Shown here in pieces: positions 39,840-50,122 of a stretch of 64,000 nt of DNA. The stretch is from Burhinus oedicnemus. Taxonomy: Eukaryota > Chordata > Aves > Charadriiformes > Burhinidae. The notes beneath the pieces are model-generated. The model was not told the DNA's origin and made no database searches. It saw nothing but the letters and a program-made list of their open reading frames with translations. The DNA lies in assembly GCA_008921705.1 (NCBI GenBank), contig VFFE01007669.1, positions 7,475,336 to 7,539,335 of the forward strand. Direction: 5' to 3'. Each line of letters opens with the position of its first letter. Within the stretch, counting starts at the first letter, position 1. The position numbers were made by a program, and so were the translations under genes.

Positions 39840-40165
39840 CTAAGGCAGATAAAATAAGACAGATCAGTACAATGAATTAGGAAAAGGCAGTGAAATAAAG
39901 AACAAGTAGCAAGGACACTTGAATTTGATGTGATGAAGGACATAAACTGTGAAGGCATTTGAGCAGGAGATTGACATGAGAAGAGCAGCAGATTCCAGAA
40001 TATAAATCTTCGCAGTGGTATTTTGCATGGACGAAATGTGAAAGTTGAGGAGGCCAAAAAGGAAAATGAAGGTATCAATATGAAGGATTGCAGGATCCAG
40101 ACTGTCACTGTCCACAGTGATGGCACCAAAATTAACAGAGTTAGGTTTTACTTTGGGGTAGAAGG
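39840..40165 (-). mobile_element. Ancient L2/L3-like LINE relic (RT C-terminal part), antisense
   Basis: The minus strand encodes a decayed piece of the reverse transcriptase C-terminal region of an L2/CR1-superfamily LINE. In the minus frame at 39864-40115, 'SSMQNTTAKIYI' corresponds to the family's 'LQSVQNAAARLI' block and 'VLHHIKFKC' to the 'RIKFK' block after 'HWLP', at about the expected spacing; the preceding 'ILHIDTFIFL' sits where 'IISRLDYCN' would be. The plus strand likewise reads like the antisense of such LINEs ('tttgagcaggagattgacatga', 'aatcttcgcagtggtattttgcatgga'). Catalytic motifs lie upstream and are not seen. The copy is short, mutated and non-functional, and clearly ancient. 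Confidence 0.6.
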
Positions 40166-41789
40166 AAGGAAGTGTTCACTAATCTGCCCAAAACTGCTGC
40201 AGCCTTTTCTGGTGAGACATTAAGGTGCTCACTGCCAAATGCCACGTGTCCTGCTTGTCCTCTGCAGAACTAGGAACCATAGATCTTTATTTACGGGCAG
40301 CACAAACAGATCATTCAAAGTAGCACAAATGGGGGAAAAGCCCCAGTTCATGCCCCGGAAAACTTATAGCCTCAAGAGGGTACACATGAACACACTTGAA
40401 AATATCTGAGGCACACCAAGATGCATTTCTTACACCATTCAGAACTGACTTCACTGCTCAATTTGCACTCCCTGCAGCATGGCTTGCGAAGAGAAAAACA
40501 AATGGCATACCAGACCACACAGAGAAGCAATATGGTTACCAGCAAAACATTTATTAGCTTAGTAAAAGAAACACAAAGGCTTCTTTTCAGAATTTCACCC
40601 TCTCCTTGCTATCCTCTCCTCACATACATCATTTTCCTTGCCTGGGCCATCCACAGCACAAAGTTGTAGTTTATTTAAAATGGCATTTTATAGTGAAATT
40701 CTACTCCCATTATTTAAAAGTAACTATCCTAGTTCTCAAAAGCAAGGCAAGAAATGCACCTCCAGAATAGACTCCAACAATACCACGGATCTTGAATTTA
40801 TCCTCATTGGCTGAGGTCACCTCATTACTCAGAAGAACTGTATCCAAGTGAAGACAAGGGGATGGGAAATATAGCTACCCACACCGAGTAACAATAAATT
40901 CAATTTCCTCTGCAGTGCTATTACGTATTTCCCTCTCATAGCTCATAGTTTTCATTTATATTCCCTTAGCTCCCACTGGCTGGGCTTTTAATGTTTCTTG
41001 CACCAAAGGTTCTCCAGACTCTTTTTTTCTTTCTACCCAACCCTACCCATTCCCTCTGTATCTTGCACTCTCTCATTTCATCCTGTCCCCCTCGTTCTCC
41101 CACTCTCTTCCCTCCTCTCTCCAGCTGCAGCAGCTCTTTCTGTTCCTCTGGCACAGCATCACAGGGTGGAAGCTGAATAATAAACACGCATAACACACTA
41201 AACTGCTACTCAATCAGCGTACATGCTGTCAGTACGTACTCTGACTACTCATCTATTTCCAGAGATCCCAAAAGAGCTAAGGAGGTTTATGCTATTAATA
41301 TACTGTGGAAAGAGGGAAAATTCCCATCAGAGGCCTTAAATGACTCCACAGCACTGCAGCTGACCGTCAGCCCCTTCCAGCCTCTGTGGCACTTCTAGGG
41401 TTTGCACAATTTTCCGGCTTGCCGAGGTTTTACATCCAAGCAAAAGGCCTCGACTCCAGCTCTCTTTGCTGGAATCGAGCAGCCTGGAAGGAGCCTTCAC
41501 AAACAGCAAGCATAATGCCAAGGAGAGAGAAGAATAACCAAGGAGACAACTCACTGCATTGGCTTCTCCGTTTCTCTGGCAGGACTCCCTGGCTTCACTC
41601 AGAATATGACTGACTTTGTTGCTTTCAACATTTTCTTCCATTTCGAAATATTTTACTCATTAGCAATCCTCCTTATGCTCAGAACAGGAGATACCAATCA
41701 AGTTCTCTTTCTAACCACTAAATGCCTTGATGCCGGCGCTTGAAAAGCTGCCCTCTCCACTGTGCTTATCTTTCCAGGATTTTTGCTGT
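40166..41789. other. Noncoding DNA between two LINE relics
   Basis: No gene seen. A pyrimidine-rich tract at about 41020-41123 ends in CAG and could act as a splice acceptor, but no exon frame follows. Frames near 41336-41641 are unrecognised. Decayed LINE sequence may extend into the edges. Confidence 0.45.
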
Positions 41790-42345
41790 TCTCGCTTCAC
41801 CCTCCCTTTCTGGCAAATCTCACCTGCACTCAGACATTTGGGTACTGTTTCTAGGCTGATGATTCACACATACAGCCTCTTGCCACTAGGATAATCCCTC
41901 ATCCTCAGCCCTGCCTCTGTATCACACATCTTCCCGCCAGCTTTCACTTACCTGCTTTATTCAGCCCCTCCTGCTCCAGCTTCCTCCAAAGCCATTTTTG
42001 ACCCACTCCTCTTCATCCACAAAGTCTGCCCATATCCCAAACCCTGAATGCTTCTTCATCTCAACATCATCCAAAAACCACCCTTCAGGTTTCATCCTCA
42101 CAAATGTGTCTCTTGTTTGGGCCTTAATTTATTCCACCTTGTTCCTGAAACATCTCTGGGGCTCTTCCACATGTGCCGCCATATTTCAGTCCCCACTAGA
42201 TACAACTGCCAGAACTGTTTCACTTTCATCTCCCTTTGAGCCTGTTAAAATTCCCTTCACCAAACTTCACTGCTCACTGCCCATCTGTAGTTGGACCAAA
42301 TGTAAACATCCGATTTCTAACTTCAAAGCTTTCTAGCTCGGTTTC
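41790..42345 (+). pseudogene. Ancient L2-like LINE reverse transcriptase relic
   Basis: A plus-strand remnant of the reverse transcriptase of an L2-type LINE (CR1 superfamily), which copies its own RNA at a nicked target site. At 41849-41863 the codons read F-stop-A-D-D: the catalytic F-Y-A-D-D motif with the Tyr codon changed to TAG. The residues just before (TFGYCF) fit the family's 'I-R-x-F-G-x-x-F' lead-in. Downstream, the 112-codon frame at 41998-42336 contains 'SLVWALIYSTL' (family: LVQALIISRLD), 'AAIFQSPLDTTARTVSL' (LQSVQNAAARLVF), 'FEPVKIPF' (FDHVTPLL), 'LHCSLPI' (LHWLPI) and 'TKCKHPISNFKAF' (RIKFKLLTLTFKAL), in the right order and spacing. The interval between the two parts is shorter than usual, so there are internal deletions. 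Stop codon, frame changes and short length show it is dead. Confidence 0.72.
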
Positions 42346-44199
42346 TCCTTCTTCCCCCTTAGTCAAGCCCCCTGGCATCTCTCCTCCACCAGCTATTGGA
42401 CAGGCAACCAGCGCAGTGCACTGTGCTTTGTAAGGTCTCCTAAAGTGAGAGGTCTCCATGCCTAAGTTTCTCCTGAGGGCTTGCTTCTATCATGCTCCAA
42501 TACATCAGTTAATGTGGTCCATGTAACCTGTCCTAGTAGGCCTTTCCTTAGCTCCCCACTGGTGTTTCCCATAACATTGTCTTGGTCCACAGATTGCTAG
42601 TTGCTGCATCTAGAGATGTAATGAACGTCTGACCCCATAAATACATTAATACCACCACCACTTCTTGGCAGACATCGCAGTGCTGATGATGCACTGCCCA
42701 CCAAAACAAAGCCCACAGAAGGCAAAAGTGCCTTCCCAAACCTACCACAAGCCGGACAGAAAAGCGATCTCTCACCACAGTGAAAACCAAGCCTCCAAGA
42801 ACAACTACTCTATGAAACTCTCTAAAGCTGGCAGCATCCCTTTGAATCAGGACTAGGTGCTAGCCCAAGGGAGACAGTCACCATGGAGCAAGAACATCAC
42901 ATTCTGTCAGCAGTAACGCTAAAAAGCCAACCTTCTTTTACCTCTTCCAAGCAGTTTGCTAGAAGACCCAGAAAAGATGTGGTAGAGGTGAGTGTCAGAG
43001 TATTTGTGATGTTGGCTGGATGTAACTGTGGCAACCGAACCGCGTGGCAGTCCAAGGACACGCAGCAAAAAGTGAGTCAGGATCTGCCAATCATTTATTG
43101 ACTTTTCAGGCAAAAAAAGCAAAGGACCCCCCCACACACCCCAGTCTTATGCGAGTGCTCTTCTAAAATAAACCACACAGACAAACAGGATTTGTAGGAT
43201 CAGGCTGGATTGTTTCCAAAACACATGCTCAGTGCAGAAAGCTGCAAGAAAAAGAATAGGTACTGGGAGGAACGTGATAGCTTACTGCCCTGACAATCAA
43301 CAACGGGAATATTTGAGGGGAAAAAACTGGCTGAGCTACTTAGGATAATTTATTAATATAGTTTTTACAGGTATAATCAATAAATAAACCTATCCTACTG
43401 TAACTTAAGTAAAACTAGAAACTGCAATCCACGTGAAGCTATCAATGAAAAAACAGTGCCTTGCAGTATAACTCACATACTGACACCTCATTTTAAATAT
43501 CAGAAAAAGTCCACATTACTGACTAGTCACTTCTGAAATGAAGTTTCAAAAAAGAAAACAGCATTTTTGCTCTAGTAGAACGCAAAATAAATCTGCTTGA
43601 ACTTCTATTTTGAGATATTTTTACAAATAGGTAACAAAAAAAAATAAGGGGCCTTCACATTTTATTAAAGAAAACACTTTGCTTTTAGGCTGAGAGTTTG
43701 CTTTTTCCTTTTTAACAGCCAAGTTTCAATGGAGCATTAGTTTCTATAGACAATATCAAAGCCTCCGTAAGCACAATGCTATCAAAGAAAGCAGTAATAG
43801 ATGTCGTCTTACAGTTATGTGAACACTATCATTTTGGGGGTGGCACTAAAGCCCCCTGAGACCCAGACAAAGACCTGAAAGGCATATTAATCAGTGAACT
43901 GTTGATAGCTAAGCCCCTTCTTCTCCCCTGGCACAATAATCAACACGCCACCCTTCTCATCTCCCATCTGGGTCTGACTCTTCTCTTCATACGGGAGCGG
44001 GATGAGGTCCGAGCCCTCACTGACAGCAGCACGGTCGCTCCAGGACTGACTTCCCCACTGGCTCAGCACGCAGGGTAAATCCCCTCTTTACCCAACTCCA
44101 TGGCCTGGCTTTTTTCCGGTGCCCCACAGAGTCACCCCATTCCTCATCGCTACTCTGATGGCTCTCATAGGCCCACGGATGTGTTGGTTATTTCAATAC
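42346..44199. other. Noncoding DNA, no gene seen
   Basis: After the LINE relic the sequence has short unrecognised frames. From about 43300 it becomes AT-rich. No RNA gene or further repeat was identified. A short run of C and ACACAC lies at about 43127-43142. Confidence 0.45.
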
Positions 44200-44950
44200 C
44201 CACCCTATCTCTGATAAGGAGGGCAATTAGATTAGTTTACTGCAGGCAAAATCAATAGCAAGCATCTGGGGGGCAGATTAGTCATTACTAATTAGAGGTT
44301 TTAGACATTATTCAAATAAAATGTATGAAGTTAATCAACCTAGGTGGAAAAAATCCATAATATTCTAAGTCTGCCCTTGATTCGTCAACCCGGCTCACTT
44401 TGGAATTAGAAACGGAGTGAAATTCCTGACGTAAAGGCAAGCTTTTCTACACTGGGATAGATACAGAGAAGGGCAGTATTATTTATTTGCAGGGAGACAA
44501 GCATTTCTTTGTCAGATCAACGATACAATGCTGGTTTCTAGACATTTAACCCAATTTGCAAGGTATCCAGGAATTTATTTGAATAAACCTGACAAAAACC
44601 AGACCCATATATTTTAAGTCTACTTCCTCTTAATGAATTATTTTAGTTGCAGCTATTTATTTTTAAAAGACATATTAAAAAAATTGTAGAATTACATATG
44701 TAACTAACCAGCTATAATTCCACAGCAACATTTTACCAAATTACCAGTTTGTTTATATTCATTTAAATAGTATTTATTTTTTAAAATCCGCTATCGTATT
44801 TGGCATGTAAATGTCTGCTTCAATACATACTTCATGCATTAATTGTCAGGCCGTATAATGTATTACTTTAATATTGTCAGATTTGATTGCAATTAGATAG
44901 TATGTTCAAATATGAACAATACATTTTCAGGGTAGTTTTCTTTGAACGTT
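44200..44950. promoter_or_regulatory. Homeodomain-motif-rich AT block, candidate conserved enhancer
   Basis: CAATTAG (44224-44230), the palindrome CTAATTAG (44288-44295), GTTAATCA (44330-44337) and many further TAAT/ATTA cores lie in a CpG-poor, AT-rich segment with few simple repeats; 44560-44950 continues in the same style with cores such as CATTAATTG and ATGCATTAA. This texture is typical of deeply conserved noncoding elements near developmental regulators. Without alignment to other species conservation is an inference, and A+T richness alone produces many such cores. Confidence 0.35.
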
Positions 44951-45093
44951 CATCTGTAGAGCATTTTGCTTAATAGGAATTTCTTCTGTAGACTATTGGA
45001 ATTCTCATTTCTGGAAAGGATTATTTCTCCATGCCATGAAATATCTTTTTCCCAAATACGTATTCTTAAGGAGTGATTTAACGTACATCAGGA

Positions 45094-45140
45094 AGATGAG
45101 CATGTCATCCTAAATGTGAGCATGAGATGAGCATGTCATC
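45094..45140. repeat. Duplicated 16-mer, period 31 bp
   Basis: 'agatgagcatgtcatc' occurs at 45094-45109 and again, identically, at 45125-45140, with 15 bp of partly similar sequence between. It looks like a local tandem duplication. Confidence 0.85.
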
Positions 45141-45325
45141 TATAGTACACTTGAAAAACGTCTTCCTGATTCCCAACAATAATCACAAAGTTATAAAGAC
45201 AGAAAAGTTGTCTTATTTTATGTGTCTAAAAATAAATTTAATTATATCTCCTAAGTGGAATTATAGAAAGTGCAAGTATGCACATACACTTTAAAGAGGT
45301 TTTCTACTTCAGAGATAGAACAAGG

Positions 45326-45356
45326 ATTTATTTATTTATTTATTTATTTATTTATT
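45326..45356. repeat. (TTTA)n microsatellite
   Basis: About seven to eight uninterrupted ATTT/TTTA units, ending in a T run. Likely length-polymorphic. Confidence 0.95.
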
Positions 45357-46804
45357 ATTTTTTGTCAGGGAAAATATAAATCAAGAAAACAAAACCTGTA
45401 GTAGGACCCAGCTATCCAATTCTCCTTGTTCAAGAGAGGGATTGTGCAGTTTGGCACAGTCAGCCTAAATTAGCCAAACAACTCAAATTAATTTTCCTAA
45501 ACTATCTGGAGTCAAGCACATCCGTACAATATTTGAATGAACATGTAGCTCATTTTTAAGTACAATTCCAAGTGCTTCAGTGAACCAGGGCTTTGATGAG
45601 GAACAAGCAGAAGAAAAGGAGAGAGGCCGGAGTCCCAGTCCGGTGACTGTACCCAGTGGATTTAGATCCAAGCCTAGGGGCTGACTATCTGCTCTGTTTG
45701 GATTAGGGTTCAATAGCAACACATTTGTGAATGTACCTTGGTGTAAAACAGTGGAGACCAAACCCTGTCTGCGCTGTCACCCTTGTGAATACTGGGAAAG
45801 AAAAGAGGTCCAGTGATATGAAGGAGCCTTAAATGACCCCAAGCTAACAGTGCTATGTATAGCTTAAGTGTGGAAAAGCATCAGGCAGACAACAAATTCC
45901 CTAATTCCCTACCATTTTTTGCGGTTTTGGGCAGGCAGACGTGGATGTCTGCCAGCACGTGGGATGCCTGTCACTGTTAGCCTGAAAAATATGCTGAAAA
46001 CAGGTTTTGGTTAAACTGAAGGTGGTTTTTCAGATCAGCCTCTGAGATCATATCGAGGCGTGGAGCAGCCCTCTCTCTCGCAGCTCTCCTCTGCACGGGT
46101 ACAACACCGTGACGGCCGGGGGGATGCAACACCTATGCACAAACAACAAAATCCATGTAGGTACCTTTCCCAGTCCAAGGGATGGACTTACAGTCTCAGA
46201 GGTGGCTGGAGGTTAGGGTAAGAAACACTTCCCCTGTCACGTGCCACTTACCGATGGGCTGGGCCATCCTCTGCATCTAGGCACATGCAATTTTTTCACT
46301 AGGATTTAATTTTTACACTATTTTTCCAACACCTCTGTTTTTCATATCATCTTTTTAGGGTTTTTTATCAGACTACAGCACATTTTTCAGATATTTGCAA
46401 GTGCACTTTTTTAAATGTCTTCTCTTCTTTATAAAGCAGCAAATACTTTTGAACTCACAAATGCAAATACCAATTTCAAGATGGTTGAGCCCCTCTTTGG
46501 CACCTCACATTCATCTCATCTCATACGGATTTTGTACAGACTGGAGGAGATCTCATGCCAGAGCAGAGTAAGGCCATTAGCATTACACCAGTATAAATGG
46601 CATCAGAAATGTAATTTTATTAAAAAATACATTTCCATGAGAAAGTAATATCTCCAGTAACACACTTTCTGCATAATCCATTTTTGTTTCATATTAGCTC
46701 CCTGCAATAGTGTAGTATATTACTATATTTATGCCCTTTTCTTTGGCTGCATTATACCTAACAGCACAGCTCTTGAAGAATTGTATTTCCAAAGACTGAA
46801 GTAC

Positions 46805-46860
46805 TCGACTGTGTGGTGTATCCCCAGCCTCTCGAAGCTAAGCAGAAGGGACATCTTTTT
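46805..46860 (+). mobile_element. Possible 5S-rRNA-derived SINE fragment
   Basis: 'ctctcgaagctaagcaga' at 46831-46848 matches the internal promoter A block of 5S rRNA (CTCGGAAGCTAAGCAGG) with one base missing. In amniotes this block is found in 5S-headed SINEs of the SINE3/AmnSINE type as well as in 5S pseudogenes. Flanking similarity to 5S rRNA is weak, so the call rests mainly on this motif and may be chance. Confidence 0.3.
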
Positions 46861-49800
46861 GAAGCCAGGCGCCCAAGATTAATAAAACCATTACCTTGTT
46901 TAAAAGCCGAACAGGGATCCCATACCACTGGGATGTCATCTGGGATAGAGCTCATGGTCTGGGGACATGGGAAACCAGCGCTCCTGCCACAGTATTTTTG
47001 ATATCTGTTTGCAGAGGTCCCTGTGGCTGCCAGTGAGTAAGGAAAGGGGTAGAGAGAACTGAATGTTAAGGATCACAAAACATAATAGGTCTATATTAGG
47101 CACATAGGGTTTATGCCCTACTGCAGCATCTTCAGCATTTCCCACTATATGCATAATAAAAATTACTTTATCAGAGGAACTTCCTTGTCTTTTGGTAGCT
47201 GGGCATACACAATTAAGAGCAAAGGTTCTGGACCTGACAACTGAATAAAGCTTTCCACCTTCTCCTAAATAAATTGTTTTTCCTGTGTGCTTTTTTGTGG
47301 GAGGCCACAGCCTCAGGAGTCTCTACGTAACGCTCGGGATTTCGCATGAAACTTCAAAACTGTGAACTCAGGTGAACTAAATCTTTTCCCTTCAGTTCAC
47401 TGAAACTCACAGATAAACCAGCTCATCCTGTAACCACTGGTAATCCATCAGATCGATCTGAAGTTCAACTACATATAATTTCTCTAATTCAGTACAGGTA
47501 CTAAATACCTTTATTTGACAACAGTAGGAGATACATGATTACCTAGATCAAAGCTCCGAGAAATTCCAAATACCTTTTCTTTTTTAAGTCATAGCAAGTA
47601 ATTAAAAAGTTAGCAAGTAAAAAAAAAAATCCACTTTAGTGTTTTACCTTGGTAGAAAACATCAGGAAACATTTTCCCCATCCTGTGGAATTTTTCACAT
47701 TGTCAAAATATTTTCCGGTCCAAATTAGGACAAAATTAGAAATCTTGATAGGATATTCTGAATTCTCTTTGGTTCAGACAAAAATGTAAATTTGCCTAAT
47801 TGCGAAGGGTTGCACTGGTACTTGTTACACAAGTCACATCCAATTGCAAAACCACACTCGTCATGCCAGTTTAACAATTTAACCACACTTTTTCTTCCTT
47901 AAAAAAAAAAACAAAACCCAAACCCCTCTATTGCCTCTTTCATTCAAAAAGTTCTAGTTGACAAACAGGCACTTTCTGACAAAAATCATTATGCTAAATT
48001 GTTTCAGTCATGTTCTCCATAGGTTTAACATCCATCTTTCATGAGGGTTTACAGTTACACAGAGACAGTGTGGTAAAAATGAGACTACTGAAAAATCCAA
48101 CCCGGACACATTTACCATCCTCTCTTGTCTTTCCCTCTCATCTCGGGTGACCTTAGCTTCTTATTTTAGACAGAAGCATCCCATGAAAACCTTGTGTAAG
48201 CTGGTCTGGGGACATGGTCTGAAGGGGATTCCTTTAAGATGACCCATATTTGGCTGTGGCAGGCAAAAGCTCTCGGGAAATACTGTGCACAAGTTGAAGT
48301 GTAACACTTTCAAATGAGGACCCTGCAAGAGGGCTTATAAGTCTACTGAATATTAAAATCGCAGACTCAAAAAGAAATACTGAGTTTTATGAGATTATAA
48401 TTTTTCTCCTCCCACTAACCTGTGCCACAGGTTTTAAATTACTTCTTCCCTCTGGTTTTCCCACAGGAAACAGCCACCTTACCACCACACTCTTTACTGG
48501 CATCCCCTCTGCTCCACAGGTACAAACCACGTTTTCTCTCAGACAGTTTAGCTGATTAACATTTCCAGTTAATCTCAGAGCAACTGTTCTCAACCTGGAT
48601 TTCGCTTTGATGTCTGCTGCTTCTCTTGCGTTAGACCTGATTAAGGACTTGTGTGTGCCAGAAAGCTGCTGCTTCCTCCCGAGAGGACCGAGCTGCCCCA
48701 AGAAAAGGTCCCACCTCTGCAACAAACCCTGCCTTGCTCCCACGCTGAATACCCACCACCAACCCGAGAGGCGGCTCAGGTGCTAAGGGTTAATACGTCC
48801 CCTAAAACCCACCATGTGAAATGGCCTTTCACAAAGTCTAAGGTAGTGCAGAGGCTACACTGTAACTTAATTGCTTGTTGGCTAATTACAACTGGCACGA
48901 TGGCTGGCCACAACACCATTGCTAAACTGAGCTGAAAGAGTGCGCTTCTTGGCGTGACTTGGATGGTGTAGTTCAGTCAGTTCCCATCATCCCTTTGTCC
49001 CTCATATGTCTGACATGTGGATGAAACCTTCCCTATTGTGTCTTCTCTTTTCTGGGAGAACAAAGGGGAGCTGACAATGAAGTGGCTGCCAGCCCATTGC
49101 CACAGTCCATATATCCACACAGCTGTCACTACGTAGTCAAAGCAGCCGTGCTAGCAGGCGAGAATAAGCAGCCCATGTGAGAGACAAGTGGGCTCAGCTA
49201 GAATAGCTATATTATCATCTACAATACACATACTGCTATTAAAATGCTATTAGAGGGAGGAGAAAAAAAATCCCCACATGCAACCCCATGACCTCAGGGA
49301 ACTTTGGTAGAAAAGTGCACTTAAAAAGCAGGCTTGGAGGAATTCCAGCGCACGTCCTCTGCCTCCAACTATCCTGAGCAAGCACCTAGCCCCTGCCCTA
49401 AAAATAAGCGAAGGCAATTGTGTCATTACATAGGTACGCTCAGCATCCAGGTTTTGCATTGAGGAACGTATCGGTTTGCTAAGGTAGTCAGAACTCCTCC
49501 TGTTGAGTGCTGACATGTCACATCAGTGGATTTCTTGTTTACAGAAGTGGCAGATTGTTAATGTGAAGGCAATTTCCTGCATTACAACAAAATCCCATGA
49601 TATATTTCAGTTGTTGAAAACCTGGAATGAAGCAACAGCTCTGTGATATGGAAATGCCACTGCGAGCTAAGTGGTAACTGGAACTAAAGTTTATGAAGTA
49701 ACTAAGCAAAAAAAAAGAAGCAAAAGAAAAAAGCAGCTCCCCGTAAGAAATAAGGTCCCCTCTTGAACTACTCCTCACTCCCATCGCAGATGGTGACAAG

Positions 49801-50004
49801 TATACAAGCCATGGGTTTGTTGTTCCTGGTTAAAGTAAAGAAGAATGGAAATTCACAGGACAGCTGTTCACAGTTTACCAGGATAGGGTAAAACCTCAGA
49901 GAAAGTTCTTGTTAAATTGCTTATATGGCCTTTCAACACATATAGGTTGTACACCAAAATGCAAAGAGTGCGGGAGAAATGGAGATTGTAAGTGGGACCA
50001 AGAC
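46861..50004. other. Noncoding DNA, no gene seen
   Basis: AT-rich to mixed sequence. The frame at 48387-48743 (minus, 118 codons) is unrecognised. Short A runs occur near 47620 and 47900. No RNA gene or repeat was recognised. Confidence 0.45.
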
Positions 50005-50122
50005 TGAGGTCACCTGGGACTTCTGGTGCTGCTATACATCCACCTCCTCGCCTTTGGAAAGTCATCTCAGCACTGAGTCTCAGTTTCCATTTGTAAAATG
50101 AGAATAGTGATACTTGTCTCTG
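50005..50122 (+). mobile_element. MIR/CORE-SINE-like relic, sense
   Basis: The segment follows the order of a MIR-like SINE: 'cacctgggacttctggtgctgctatacatccacctcctcg' (post-B-box region with CTGGCTCTGCTACAGACCTCCTG), 'cctttggaaagtcatctca' (CCTTGGGCAAGTCACTTAA), then 'gagtctcagtttccatttgtaaaatgagaatagtgatac' (TGCCTCAGTTTCCYCATCTGTAAAATGGGGATAATGATAC). This is the clearest CORE-region copy in the window. Confidence 0.7.

Larger units (their letters stand above)
44951..46790. other. Noncoding DNA, no gene seen
   Basis: Contains two local repeats listed separately (a duplicated 16-mer and a TTTA array). A short stretch at about 46575-46605 ('attacaccagtataaatggcatcag') resembles a motif common in reptile and bird interspersed repeats. 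No exon was recognised. Confidence 0.45.

Noticed and set aside
41020..41125. Splice acceptor with long pyrimidine tract
   Set aside because: The tract ends in CAG but no open frame or recognisable exon follows; pyrimidine tracts are common here.
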